Of a DNA stretch of 64,000 nucleotides, positions 1-9,970 are shown in pieces. The DNA is from Acinetobacter sp. ASP199 (GTDB lineage: Bacteria; Pseudomonadota; Gammaproteobacteria; Pseudomonadales; Moraxellaceae), in contig NZ_CP062182.1 in assembly GCF_022700675.1 (NCBI RefSeq), forward strand, positions 1,736,001-1,800,000, given 5' to 3'. Under the pieces are notes generated by a model. That model was not told the DNA's origin. It did not search any database and saw nothing but the letters and a program-made list of their open reading frames with translations. A program made the translations under genes and the position numbers. Numbering within the stretch: position 1 is the first letter of the stretch; each line of letters starts with the position of its first letter.

Positions 1-542
1 TGGCTGCCCTACTGTGTAAGCGCAGCGTGCCAATCTGGGTTGGCATTGGTCATGAAAAAGACAAGACCATTCTGGATGAAATTGCGCACCGTTCCTTTGA
101 TACCCCGAGTAAAGTCATTGCCGGGATTCGCAATCATATTGTGGAACGTGTGCAGGATGTCATGACCAATCTGCAAATTATCCAGCGTAGTTCCCGGCAG
201 CAGATTCAGGCCTATCAAAGTCAGAATGATCAATCGATGGCATTGATTGAAAACATTGCCAATGCCAAAGTCTCGGATGCCTTGAAAGAAATCACCCAAT
301 TGAAATCCAATATCGGCAATTTGGCCCGTCAGCAAACCCGAATTGCACAACAACAGATTGAAGCATTGTTACGCGAAACTCTAATCCAGAACCCCAAAAC
401 AGTCCTTTCCAAAGGCTATGCCATCGTCCGACAACAAGGTCATGCTGTACGTTCTGTCCATGAGCTTGAAAGTAAGGTTCAGGTCGAAATGCAGGACGGT
501 ACTTTTGCAGCCAATATCACACAGGTAAATCCATATGAGTAA
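1..542 (+). CDS. xseA: Exodeoxyribonuclease VII large subunit, C-terminal part (window edge)
   Basis: This is the C-terminal part of the catalytic subunit of exonuclease VII, which degrades single-stranded DNA into short oligonucleotides. The reading frame is open from base 3, so the true start lies left of the window. The visible segment carries the family motif VGIGHEKDKTILDEIA followed by a TPS turn, then a long glutamine-rich coiled-coil region (about residues 50-130 of the visible part) that binds XseB. It ends with the small C-terminal domain (LSKGYAIVRQQGHAV). The stop codon overlaps the xseB start by 8 bases, which points to translational coupling of the two subunits. Confidence 0.95.
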   Translation, partial: AALLCKRSVPIWVGIGHEKDKTILDEIAHRSFDTPSKVIAGIRNHIVERVQDVMTNLQIIQRSSRQQIQAYQSQNDQSMALIENIANAKVSDALKEITQLKSNIGNLARQQTRIAQQQIEALLRETLIQNPKTVLSKGYAIVRQQGHAVRSVHELESKVQVEMQDGTFAANITQVNPYE

Positions 543-732
543 TGACCATACTTTAAGCTTTAAAGAAGGCTATGAAATTCTAAAACGGAATGCAGAATTA
601 TTGGATGCTCAGCAGGAACCGGATATTGATAATCTGATGAAGATTGTTGAGGAGTCCATGGCAGCCTATAAAGCCTGTAAAACACGTGTCGATGCGGTAC
701 AACAAGCATTAGATGACACTTTTAAGGAATAA
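535..732 (+). CDS. xseB: Exodeoxyribonuclease VII small subunit
   Basis: XseB is the small helical subunit of exonuclease VII. Several copies wrap around the XseA coiled coil. The 65-residue product has the family pattern: SFKEGYEILKRNAELL, then a helix containing DNLMKIVEESMAAYKAC, then a short LDDTFKE tail. Length is normal for the family (about 65-80). It starts inside the end of xseA in a different frame (8-base overlap), so the two genes are almost certainly co-translated. A hairpin/T-run terminator follows about 85 bases downstream. Confidence 0.95.
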   Translation: MSNDHTLSFKEGYEILKRNAELLDAQQEPDIDNLMKIVEESMAAYKACKTRVDAVQQALDDTFKE

Positions 733-816
733 ACTTTTAAGTTTTATATCCTGTTAATTTATGTCTTAGATTATGTGATGAATTTTAAAATAAAGCTTAG
801 GCTATCTTCTAAATAT

Positions 817-843
817 AAAAAGCCTTCATTGAGAAGGCTTTTT
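817..843 (+). terminator. Bidirectional terminator after xseB
   Basis: An 8-bp stem (AAGCCTTC/GAAGGCTT) with a 5-base loop has A and T runs on its two sides. It can terminate xseAB on the plus strand and the small minus-strand ORF on the other. Confidence 0.85.
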
Positions 844-856
844 ATCTTGGAACATG

Positions 857-1006
857 CTATTTTTGCTCTCTTAACGGATTTTCCGGCTCTGCATTCGGTT
901 TTTTCTCAGGCTTAACATTCTTATAAGTAGCCTGATTGCCCTTATCATCGTTGGACTCTTTGTGTGGTGTGACATCTTTATCTGATTGCTCGGATAGCTT
1001 GGTCAT
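857..1006 (-). CDS. Small hydrophilic hypothetical protein (49 aa)
   Basis: This unrecognised short ORF begins MTKLSEQSDKDVTPHKES and ends PNAEPENPLREQK. It is almost entirely charged and polar residues with several prolines and no hydrophobic segment, so it should be a disordered cytosolic peptide. A GGGAAC ribosome-binding-like stretch lies 5-6 bases before the ATG. The ORF is flanked by terminators on both sides, the expected layout for a stand-alone gene. No function can be assigned. The ribosome-binding site and boundaries are the only evidence, so it could still be a chance ORF. Confidence 0.5.
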   Translation of the reverse strand: MTKLSEQSDKDVTPHKESNDDKGNQATYKNVKPEKKPNAEPENPLREQK

Positions 1007-1130
1007 ATATGTTCCCTTATCTGAATATGCTTAACCCATAGATATGACAGATTGTGACCTACATCAAGGATAGAAATGTTGTACATCTTTATCATTTTAA
1101 AAAGATAAGATTTTCTTCAACGCCACAATT

Positions 1131-1165
1131 AAAAAAAGCCCTCACTTGAAGGGCTTTTTTCTTTT
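1131..1165 (-). terminator. Terminator after tamB
   Basis: The stem AGCCCT/AGGGCT has a 7-base loop and long A and T runs on either side. Its edge touches the tamB stop codon, so it ends the minus-strand tamA-tamB transcript. Confidence 0.85.
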
Positions 1166-4100
1166 AGAAGCGCCAATTGTAGAACACGTCAATGGCTCTT
1201 TCGAGGGACTGACTGGCTTCCAGATACAGACGCTGATTCATTTGATAACGCAAAGTCAGTTTATTCACTGGGGTAAAGACACCCACTCCATAACGAATAT
1301 ACAGATCTGGTGTGATATAACCAGTGACGGATACCTGTGTATCATCACCTGTACCCTGTGCATCTAATGCCAAACCGCTCAAACCAAAAGTACGACCAAT
1401 CTGGTTGGTCAATGCGCGTGTACCACCTAGACCCAAACTAATCCCCGCAGCGGCAATGGTATTGTTAACATCAGACCTGAAGCTTTCAGACTGGCTTAAT
1501 GCTGAACTACCTTCATTGATCCGGCCGGTAATCAAGGCATTTAATGCTTCCTGTTCAGACAAGCCAGCATCGTTATACACCTGAATCGCAGGACTTGAGG
1601 CTGTACCGGTAACACGTACACCTACAACGCTACCCTGTACAGATTTGTTGGCATCAATATCCAGTGTCGGATTCGACAATGGGCCATTGAAACGGGCAAT
1701 GGCACGGTTCAGATCCAGACTCTGACCATACGCTTCGATTTTCACCCGCTGTGATACACCAATCGCACCATTGGCACGCATCGCTGTTTCCAGACCACGC
1801 TGAGACAGATTGACCCGTCCAAGCAGTGGAATACGACTATCAAAGCCCTGGAAGATCACCTGATTACCCAAGGACACCGCAACATCAGCACGAATATCCC
1901 ATGGGCGTGCCGATTTTAGAATCGCCAGCTGATCCTGACCTTCCTGTACTACACGGACATCAGAAGACACACCAACTACTGGTTTAGACGCTTCCGGCAT
2001 AGAAATCAGCGCACGCGGAACTTCTATCGAACCATTCAGACTGAGTTTCTTGTTAAATGGATAAAGATCCATCGTCAAATCTGGTGTGACGACTGCCGTA
2101 ATTAGTGGCGCCTGGCGTATCAGCAGGTTTTCACCCTGGAGACGTAACTGAACACGAGGATCATTTTTCCAGTCCACCGAACCAGTCAAGCGTCCTGCAC
2201 CACGACCACTGTTAAATGCACCATTAATCGTCGCAGAATCCTGACGTACAGATGAATACAACTGCACATTAGTCAGATTCACTGGCAGGGAAATCATGCT
2301 GATTGCCCCATCCTTTACGCGAATCTCACCGTTTAATAATGGCTGGGTTAGTGTACCGCTGATCTTTCCTGCATAAGACAAGGTACCTTCCAGCGTACGC
2401 ACATCCTGAATAAATGGCTTGAATACTTTTAGCTGTACTTCGTTAAAGGCGACTTCACCACGCATTGGCTTGCTGTCACGATATGGATCAATAATGACAT
2501 TAGCATAGCCCGTCCCGATATCTGGTGTTTTCACATCCAGGCGAATCTGCAAGCCATCTGCCACACTTTTCGCGACCAATCCAACTTCATCATATTTCAG
2601 AGTCTGGCCCAAATATTGCGGATCTTCAGCTGCCAGTCCAACCACACCATCTCGGGTGACGAGTCGCGCATCAATCTTCGGTTTTGCGCCTTGGGCCCAT
2701 GTTGCACGCGCGTAGCCATTGACCTTACCGGTAATTGCCAGCCCTTCAGGCATGAATGCACTGAAATCATTCAGATCGAGGTTTTGTGTCTGGAATGAGA
2801 CACTGCCACGCGTTTTATTCACACGTATGGGTTGATCAAAGCACAGCTGACTTTGCTGGCTCATCCAGCAATGTGCACCAACAAACAGGTCTGACTGTGC
2901 TGTATTATAGATCACAGAGGCATTCTGACGCTGTACCAGACGGGTACGCAGGGAATCGAAATCACCATTTTGAATCTGACCCAGCCAGTTATTTTGCGCA
3001 TTGAAACCACCGGCCAACTGTACATAAAACTTGGACAGTTTGTTTTCTGCCTGAACCTTTAATACATGCGCTGCACGTGTCCCGGCTAGAGATATTTCGC
3101 CTCGGGTAATCTGACGATTGCCACTACGTAGATTATCCATGGTTGCAGTGAGCAAGGTTGGTGTGCTTTGTGAGGTTGGCAACTGGCCCTGTACCCGGAT
3201 TTTCTGCACACTGAACAGATTATTAAAGGCAAAATCATCAACAGCCAGATTAGTTGAGGCACGCAAACGTGGTTGCGCCTGCATATTAATATAACCATAT
3301 GCACGTCCACGCAGTCCCGGATATAAATCATATAGCGCTGGTGCATTTACCTTGAGTTGAAGATTCTGCGCATTCCCGGTTGCCTGAATCTGGTTGCTGG
3401 CATAAGACAGGAACAGATTATTGGCTTCAAACTGCTGAGGTACAAATCCGCTCTGTTTGGTATCAATAATCATCGCCAGATTACCTGTACCACGCACCGG
3501 CTTGTTATTCAGCATTCCTGCAAGATTCAAATGTTCAATCTGAATACGTTTCAAGACATCTGACCATACGCCACGGGTTTTCACATTCCCCGATAACTCA
3601 CCTGTAACACTGGAAGCAAAATATTGCGGTTTAAAGCGAACCAGTGAAGCATTGATATCCCAGCCAAGACCATTCGCCAGGTTCACCAGACCACTGGCAT
3701 TGATCTTGCCTGCAATGCCATCATGCTTAAATTCATTGATTTTTAATAATTCGGGTGTACCGGAGACCTTGAATTTAAGTAAACCTTTGCTGGCAGCAAA
3801 CTGGCTGGCATTTAAATTGCCATCATAATTCACTGCATAGCCTTTAAAGCCACCGCCCTGTTTTTCATCATGGAATAACAATGCTGCCGTACTCGTGCCG
3901 GTCAGTCGCACTGTTTCATTTTGACCAGCAAGGCGACCTGTCAGATCGATTGCTTTTAAGTTAATAATCTGCTGATTTGGTTTGGCATAACCACTTGCTG
4001 TAACTCGACCATTGAGACGATCCACCGGTGATGCTGCTGCCAGTACCTGCGTATTCAGATTATTGGCATTCAGCACAGCATTCCATTTTAACTGGCGCTT

Positions 4101-5681
4101 TTTATCTGGTAGTTCTACCACGGCGTTACCTGTGAGGCCGCCATTTTGCGCAGCATAGCTAAAGCTTGGAACTTTGAGAATATTATTCTTCAGATTCAGT
4201 TTTGCCTGATACATGCCAGCTGGCAATAGCCCCTGCTCATGAGCAGCCACCTGCGTTGCCACAAAGATGTCCTGCTGACCTTCATTCAGCGCCAGATTTA
4301 CATCTCCGGATTCGCTTTTTAACCAGCCGACATAAGGCACTGCACGGTCGATATTCTTCCATGCCACATTCATCAGTATTGGCTGGGCTTTTTTATTTTT
4401 CGCTTCGTTCTGATCCAGCTTGATGTTCCAGGTTTCATAACGATCGAAATCAACCAGAGCTGTCAGGTGTAAACCTTTTTCCAATGTCCCTTTAGAAGCA
4501 ATATTTCCATCCAGACTTGGTGGCAGAAAGTCCTGCACGACCTGTGGAATCACTTTATCTTTAGGATTAAGACGATTCACACGTCCAGATACATCCCAAG
4601 TCACCTGATCATGCCAGCCAACGTTACCAGCCAGACTGACTGAACCTTTCATCAGCTGCCCATTAAAATCAGTAATATTCAGCTGATTGACCAGATCTGT
4701 ATGCATCATGGCATTGTATTGGCCTTCCGGAATGTCTTTGCCGCTCAGGTCTGTGTTGAGATTGATATTCAGTCGCTGGATATCGCCATTAAATTCAGCC
4801 ACACCATCTTTGGAGAATAGTTTCTGATCTTCCAAGATTGGCCAGTGATACTGCTCAAATTTTAGTTTACCGAACATCGGAACATGCGGATTCATCGGAT
4901 GAATCACGGCCCAGCCGGTCAGCAAGTCTGGCGTATAGGTTGCAACACCTGCTTGAATAGTCTCTAAGGTGCCCCGGGCTGCAACGCGAATATCACGAAT
5001 GTTCAGGCTGTTATTCAGGGATGGAATATTGAGCACACCGGTCGCATTTAGCGGATATTTACCATGGAAGTCCATATCACCGGTGACATCATAAACATAG
5101 AGATAGCCCATATTCATGCGCGATTTTTCAAAGGTCAGCTTGGTTCCCGACCAAAGTCCTTCATTAATCACCACATCATAAAAATCGACTGAAGAGCTAT
5201 GTGTTTTAATCAGCAGGTGATCCAGATCCAGATGATCGACCCGCAACACGAATGGCAAACGGATATCACTATAAGAAAATGGCTGATCACTCGGCGGATT
5301 CTTGGTAATGATCTGCAGATTGCGCACATCTGCACTATTCAGGTGAATTTCCCGTTTGATAATCGCCCGCCAGCCCAAAGTAACGTCGGCCCGGTCGATT
5401 TTGACATCCACCGGTTTGAGCGTCACCAGCACATTGCGCAGAATAATACCGCGCCACAGATTACCGCCTTCATATTCATAATGAATAATCTGCTGACGTT
5501 GCAGTACCTGATCCAGTAAAAACTTGCTGCCGCGATCCGTCGAGAACATGATCGCCAGTGCCGCGAGTAAAAACAGAATAGAAAACAGCACCGACAATAA
5601 GATGCTTCTTAAAATACGGCGCTTCTTAGGTAAAGGCGTATTTTGTGGCTCTGCGTCTTGTGGTTGCTGGTTCTCGACCAT
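1164..5681 (-). CDS. tamB: Translocation and assembly module subunit TamB
   Basis: TamB is a very long inner-membrane-anchored periplasmic protein. It works with TamA in outer-membrane protein assembly and, as a bridge-like groove, in phospholipid transport to the outer membrane. The 1505-residue product has a basic N-terminus (KKRR), one membrane anchor at about residues 25-47, and then a long repetitive beta-rich region. The conserved TamB (DUF490) domain fills the last ~350 residues, ending in VFYNWRF with a terminal aromatic residue. It is longer than the E. coli protein (about 1260). It lies 39 bases downstream of tamA on the same strand, so the pair forms an operon. Confidence 0.95.
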   Translation of the reverse strand: MVENQQPQDAEPQNTPLPKKRRILRSILLSVLFSILFLLAALAIMFSTDRGSKFLLDQVLQRQQIIHYEYEGGNLWRGIILRNVLVTLKPVDVKIDRADVTLGWRAIIKREIHLNSADVRNLQIITKNPPSDQPFSYSDIRLPFVLRVDHLDLDHLLIKTHSSSVDFYDVVINEGLWSGTKLTFEKSRMNMGYLYVYDVTGDMDFHGKYPLNATGVLNIPSLNNSLNIRDIRVAARGTLETIQAGVATYTPDLLTGWAVIHPMNPHVPMFGKLKFEQYHWPILEDQKLFSKDGVAEFNGDIQRLNINLNTDLSGKDIPEGQYNAMMHTDLVNQLNITDFNGQLMKGSVSLAGNVGWHDQVTWDVSGRVNRLNPKDKVIPQVVQDFLPPSLDGNIASKGTLEKGLHLTALVDFDRYETWNIKLDQNEAKNKKAQPILMNVAWKNIDRAVPYVGWLKSESGDVNLALNEGQQDIFVATQVAAHEQGLLPAGMYQAKLNLKNNILKVPSFSYAAQNGGLTGNAVVELPDKKRQLKWNAVLNANNLNTQVLAAASPVDRLNGRVTASGYAKPNQQIINLKAIDLTGRLAGQNETVRLTGTSTAALLFHDEKQGGGFKGYAVNYDGNLNASQFAASKGLLKFKVSGTPELLKINEFKHDGIAGKINASGLVNLANGLGWDINASLVRFKPQYFASSVTGELSGNVKTRGVWSDVLKRIQIEHLNLAGMLNNKPVRGTGNLAMIIDTKQSGFVPQQFEANNLFLSYASNQIQATGNAQNLQLKVNAPALYDLYPGLRGRAYGYINMQAQPRLRASTNLAVDDFAFNNLFSVQKIRVQGQLPTSQSTPTLLTATMDNLRSGNRQITRGEISLAGTRAAHVLKVQAENKLSKFYVQLAGGFNAQNNWLGQIQNGDFDSLRTRLVQRQNASVIYNTAQSDLFVGAHCWMSQQSQLCFDQPIRVNKTRGSVSFQTQNLDLNDFSAFMPEGLAITGKVNGYARATWAQGAKPKIDARLVTRDGVVGLAAEDPQYLGQTLKYDEVGLVAKSVADGLQIRLDVKTPDIGTGYANVIIDPYRDSKPMRGEVAFNEVQLKVFKPFIQDVRTLEGTLSYAGKISGTLTQPLLNGEIRVKDGAISMISLPVNLTNVQLYSSVRQDSATINGAFNSGRGAGRLTGSVDWKNDPRVQLRLQGENLLIRQAPLITAVVTPDLTMDLYPFNKKLSLNGSIEVPRALISMPEASKPVVGVSSDVRVVQEGQDQLAILKSARPWDIRADVAVSLGNQVIFQGFDSRIPLLGRVNLSQRGLETAMRANGAIGVSQRVKIEAYGQSLDLNRAIARFNGPLSNPTLDIDANKSVQGSVVGVRVTGTASSPAIQVYNDAGLSEQEALNALITGRINEGSSALSQSESFRSDVNNTIAAAGISLGLGGTRALTNQIGRTFGLSGLALDAQGTGDDTQVSVTGYITPDLYIRYGVGVFTPVNKLTLRYQMNQRLYLEASQSLERAIDVFYNWRF

Positions 5682-5720
5682 GTTCTTCCCAAATATCTAA
5701 AAATTTTTAATCAGTTTGTT

Positions 5721-8474
5721 TTATAGCTGTGAGCCAATAAAGAAGTGCACCCTAATTGGATGATTATCATCCGAAATACCTGAGGCCACATCAATACGAA
5801 TCGGACCAATCGGCGATGCCCAACGCACCCCGAGACCTACCCCATATTCAGTCGGGTTACTAAAGTCCTTGTCATAGGCATTTCCGGCATCCGCAAATAC
5901 TGCCGCACGCCAGCCTTCCCTAAACTGATAGTTATATTCTAAGGAACCCGTTGCCAGGGCCTGTCCACCCACTTTAAAACCATCAATTTCTGGTGACAGG
6001 CTCTTATAGTCAAAGCCACGAATACTTTGGTCACCACCAGTGAAGTATCTCAGGTTATAGGGCACTTTGGTAAAATCTTCAGTAAAAATATAGCCTGCAT
6101 CGGCACGACCGACAAACTGATGATCGGCATTTTCACCTAATGAATAGATAAAGCGCCAGCCAGCATTGGCAATTGCCATGTCTGCATCGGACAACAGCGC
6201 CTCACTCCCCAGCTCAATCTTATAGGTCTGTCTAAAGCCTTTGGTTGGGTTGACCCGACGGTCGCTGGTAGTACGAGCGATTTCATAACCAAATAATAAA
6301 GACTCTTGGGTTTCTGCAGTACTAACCAGGAATGCATCCGGAATATCATCAGCATTCACAGTGCCATCCTGAGTCAATTGATCCAGACGGTAACGCACTC
6401 CATAGGTATGCTGCCAGCTTCCCCGTGGATTTTTAATATAACGATCGGCACCAATCACGGCAGATTCGATCAATAGTCCATTACCTTGCGCAACATCATC
6501 ACGTTCTTCACGCTCATAACCGCCGACAATACTGATGTAATCATTCAGCGGATGTTTATATGGAATATTATAGCGACCATCAATAGACTGACGGATTTCT
6601 GAAAGCTCAAGGTTGGCATCAAAAGAATGTCCACGCTTGTTGACAATGGCACGGCGGTACTGACCACGTAGGCGTGTCCCGGTATCGGTTCCATAACCTA
6701 GACCGACTTCAGCGCTGTTTTTCTTGTCAGCATTCAAAGTCACAATCACCGGAATCTCTTTCTCTTCACGTGCCTGTGCTTTTAAACGCTCCTGTTCACT
6801 GGCCTTGGTTTCCTGCGCAGTACGCATGGCGCGTAAATCCGGTCTTTCTTCCTCACGGCTACCCGCAAACTGGCTTTCATCGACCACATTCTGCGTGACT
6901 TCTCTGGAAGAAGTCACCGCTTTGTTCTCTTGAATCAAAGCCCTTTCGGAGATTTTTTGCTGATCAACCAGCAGCTGCAGATCAGGTGGCAGTTCAAGTT
7001 CTGCTTCGACTGGATCCGGTTTCACCGCATCGACCAAGGTATAGTTAAAATATCGTGAGTTGGTCAGGTTATTGGCAAGTGTGTTTACCCGCCAAAAACG
7101 GTAATCGGCATCCTCTTCCCATGGCACCAGACTTTGCAAGATGTCTGGATCTAACGGGAATTCATCCTCCGGATCACTCATCCGGAAAGTCACCGGTCCG
7201 AGTTTGTAAGGATCGCCAGTTTCATAACGCAGATTTACCTCTGCTGTATTCTGCGGCTGTGCCACCTTGACATCATGCAGTCGCCAGTGAGCATCGAAGT
7301 AGCCGTTATTACTTGCCGCTTCGACTATACGCTCCTTGGTTTTTTCATATTCACCATGATTAAACACATCACCCACTTCCTGATCTGGCAAAACACTAAT
7401 GACCTGGAACTGTGGTTGCTCAGCACCAGCACCAGTAAATTCCAGGTTCTGGCTTTGAATAATGACCGGCTCATTCGGAGTCACCTGAACTCTGACACGT
7501 GACTCAGAAAGTTTTTCAAAACGGAATTCGGCATTATAGAAGCCAACTGCCTGAGCAGCCTGATTGGACAGGCTACGTAATTGTGGCAATGCGGATGGGA
7601 AGTCGCTAAAGGATTCCTGGGTGAAACTGGACAGTTTATTTTCAATATTCTCTGCCAGATTTTCATACGCCTGTTTACGTGCAGCCGAACTTAATCCATT
7701 GCTCGTTTGGGTACTGCTTTCACCATTACGTATCACTACGTCTGCATCAATCCGCGGCACACGAGCTGTCATGATCTGCCTTGGCGGACGGATTTTATAA
7801 AAGAGCCGTTTAAAAATATTCGGTTTCTTGTCATCTGCTGGCGTGAGTTGCTGTGGAAAAATATCCGGCAAGGTACTACCTGCCTCATTCGCCTGCACAA
7901 TGATCTGGCTGTCAGACTGAATACTTTGCATCAGCTGATCGACATTGACTGGCGCCTGATTGATTTCCACCAGTTCCTGCTGGCTGATATCGGCAACTAC
8001 AATTTCTGTCTGCTGGGTCTGGCGATAGCTTTGCGCTTCCTGCTTGGCTTGCTCAGCCACGCGGTAAATTTCATCCGCCATCGCCTGATCAATCGATTGC
8101 ACCGGTAATTCTTCTAGATCTTCAAACTCGATGGGTTTAAATACATCTAGCTGTGCGCCTTGCTGTTCCTGCTGCTGTAGCATTTCCAGGCTGTTTATTT
8201 CATTTTCTGGCTGCAAAGCCTGCTCAATTTTCTCGGCGGCTTCGTCTTCGGAGTTAGCGACACCCTGTCGAACTGCCTGCTTAGACAGTTCATCAATCAT
8301 TTCTGCCTGTGAAACTGCCACGGGCGTTTCCATTTCTGGAGTTTGTGCCATGCCATGTTGGGTCAACATCATCAAGAAAATACTCATACACAGGCGACTA
8401 CCTGTATGTTCAGGTATGAGTGGACTCATACTCTGACTCAGTATGGTTTCTTTAAATTTTCTTTTTGCAGGCAT
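5721..8474 (-). CDS. tamA: Outer membrane assembly factor TamA (Omp85 family)
   Basis: TamA is the outer-membrane beta-barrel partner of TamB. A hydrophobic signal segment lies near residues 28-44 (MSIFLMMLTQHGMAQ). Residues about 45-230 form an unusual Gln/Glu-rich region. POTRA-like domains occupy about 240-470, and a charged linker about 490-575. The rest is a 16-stranded Omp85 barrel with the lid-loop motif SIRGFDYKS and a C-terminal strand ending FFIGSQL. At 917 residues it is far longer than E. coli TamA (about 577); the excess is in the N-terminal region and the linker. The chosen start gives a long n-region. The internal Met16 is an alternative start and would leave the signal peptide intact. 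Confidence 0.92.
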   Translation of the reverse strand: MPAKRKFKETILSQSMSPLIPEHTGSRLCMSIFLMMLTQHGMAQTPEMETPVAVSQAEMIDELSKQAVRQGVANSEDEAAEKIEQALQPENEINSLEMLQQQEQQGAQLDVFKPIEFEDLEELPVQSIDQAMADEIYRVAEQAKQEAQSYRQTQQTEIVVADISQQELVEINQAPVNVDQLMQSIQSDSQIIVQANEAGSTLPDIFPQQLTPADDKKPNIFKRLFYKIRPPRQIMTARVPRIDADVVIRNGESSTQTSNGLSSAARKQAYENLAENIENKLSSFTQESFSDFPSALPQLRSLSNQAAQAVGFYNAEFRFEKLSESRVRVQVTPNEPVIIQSQNLEFTGAGAEQPQFQVISVLPDQEVGDVFNHGEYEKTKERIVEAASNNGYFDAHWRLHDVKVAQPQNTAEVNLRYETGDPYKLGPVTFRMSDPEDEFPLDPDILQSLVPWEEDADYRFWRVNTLANNLTNSRYFNYTLVDAVKPDPVEAELELPPDLQLLVDQQKISERALIQENKAVTSSREVTQNVVDESQFAGSREEERPDLRAMRTAQETKASEQERLKAQAREEKEIPVIVTLNADKKNSAEVGLGYGTDTGTRLRGQYRRAIVNKRGHSFDANLELSEIRQSIDGRYNIPYKHPLNDYISIVGGYEREERDDVAQGNGLLIESAVIGADRYIKNPRGSWQHTYGVRYRLDQLTQDGTVNADDIPDAFLVSTAETQESLLFGYEIARTTSDRRVNPTKGFRQTYKIELGSEALLSDADMAIANAGWRFIYSLGENADHQFVGRADAGYIFTEDFTKVPYNLRYFTGGDQSIRGFDYKSLSPEIDGFKVGGQALATGSLEYNYQFREGWRAAVFADAGNAYDKDFSNPTEYGVGLGVRWASPIGPIRIDVASGISDDNHPIRVHFFIGSQL

Positions 8475-8650
8475 AGCAAACTCTAAACAAATACATTCTT
8501 TAATTGATTATTTGACCGAAAAATATAAGCTAAGAAACTTGAATCTATAGGATTTTGCCATTTCCCTAGTCAAAGGTATCTTACATGATTTTTCAAGATG
8601 TTCACGCATCACTGACATTTCTTAATAAATCTTAATGTAGCACGTCCAAT

Positions 8651-9967
8651 ATGAACAATAACGAACATTTGTTAGGCTCTCGTCGTTTTTTACCCATGTT
8701 TTTGACGCAATTCTTCGGGGCGTTGAATGATAATGTATTTAAACAGGCATTATTACTGGTCATTACCTATGGATGGATTCATCAAAGTGCGGGCATTAGC
8801 ACCTTAAATAATCTTGCTGCATTACTCTTTATTTTGCCTTATTTTATTTTTTCTGCGACCGCTGGACAAATTGCCGATAAATATGAACGTTCCCAACTGA
8901 TCCGTTATTTAAAGATCCTAGAAATCGTGGTGATGATTCTCGGTACCATTGGTTTCCTGATGGGCAATTTATGGATTCTACTGTTTTCCCTGTTCCTGAT
9001 GGGTACCCAGTCAACGTTCTTTGGTCCAATTAAATATGCGATTTTGCCAGAAGTGCTGCATAAAGATGAACTGATGTCAGGGAATGCACTCTTTCAATCT
9101 GGAACTTCCCTGGCAATCCTGTTTGGTATGATTCTAGGGGGTGCCGTGATTGCAGCATCCGATGGTAATTTACTCTGGATCAGCCTGACAGTATTGGTGA
9201 TTGCAATCATCGGTTATTTATCGAGCCGCTTTATTTTAATGCAAAGCATTCCTGCAGCTGATATTCAAATTGACTGGAACTTTTTCCGTACCAGTTTTCA
9301 AACACTGAAATATGCGAAAAGTTTACCTTTGGTTTTTACCATTTTATTAGGTAACTCGTGGTACTGGTTCTACGGCGCGACCTACTTGACCCAGATTCCA
9401 CAACTGACCATGCAGAACCTGCATGCTTCTGAAAATGTCGCAAGTTTACTGCTGACTTTCTTCTCGATCGGTATCGGTTTGGGATCTTATCTGTGCCGTA
9501 AATTAGGTGGGGCTGAAGTTAATATCCGTATGGTGCCGATTGGCGCAGTTGGACTGACTGTCTTTGCTGCTTATCTGGCTGTCAGCATGGCCTTTGTACC
9601 TGAGCGTACTGGCGAACTGCTGGGTCTGGCAGATGTATTCCATCAGGGCTGGAGCTATTACCATGTCATGTTTGCCGTAACCTTATTAGGCATTAGTGGT
9701 GGTTTTTATATTGTTCCGCTGTATGCCATGATGCAGGCACATTCTCCCCGCTCACATCGTGCACGAGTAGTTGCAGCAAATAACATCTTGAATGCAGTTT
9801 TCATGGTATCTTCTGCTATATTTTCGATTATCATTTTAAGTGTCTTAAAGTTTGATCTTAAAATACTTTTCTGTATTACAGCGGTCTTAAGCGGCATATT
9901 TACCCTATGGTTATTACTGCGCCTTAAACCGATGATCAACTCTGCACAAGCATCATTGGAGGATTAA
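8651..9967 (+). CDS. MFS transporter, LplT-like (lysophospholipid transporter family)
   Basis: This is a 438-residue major facilitator protein with about 12 predicted membrane helices. The N-terminus (SRRFLPMFLTQFFGALNDN) matches the LplT family and the transporter half of Aas-LplT fusions. Those proteins flip lysophosphatidylethanolamine inward across the inner membrane for re-acylation. The G-x-LNDN signature in helix 1 is characteristic. No acyltransferase is fused or adjacent, so substrate assignment rests on family resemblance only. It lies divergent to tamA across 176 bases, and its stop is 3 bases before coq7, so the two are co-transcribed. Confidence 0.8.
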   Translation: MNNNEHLLGSRRFLPMFLTQFFGALNDNVFKQALLLVITYGWIHQSAGISTLNNLAALLFILPYFIFSATAGQIADKYERSQLIRYLKILEIVVMILGTIGFLMGNLWILLFSLFLMGTQSTFFGPIKYAILPEVLHKDELMSGNALFQSGTSLAILFGMILGGAVIAASDGNLLWISLTVLVIAIIGYLSSRFILMQSIPAADIQIDWNFFRTSFQTLKYAKSLPLVFTILLGNSWYWFYGATYLTQIPQLTMQNLHASENVASLLLTFFSIGIGLGSYLCRKLGGAEVNIRMVPIGAVGLTVFAAYLAVSMAFVPERTGELLGLADVFHQGWSYYHVMFAVTLLGISGGFYIVPLYAMMQAHSPRSHRARVVAANNILNAVFMVSSAIFSIIILSVLKFDLKILFCITAVLSGIFTLWLLLRLKPMINSAQASLED

Positions 9968-9970
9968 TGC

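Noticed and set aside
7707..8108. 133-codon plus-strand frame opposite tamA
   Set aside because: A shadow of the tamA coding strand; no ribosome-binding site, no recognisable domain.
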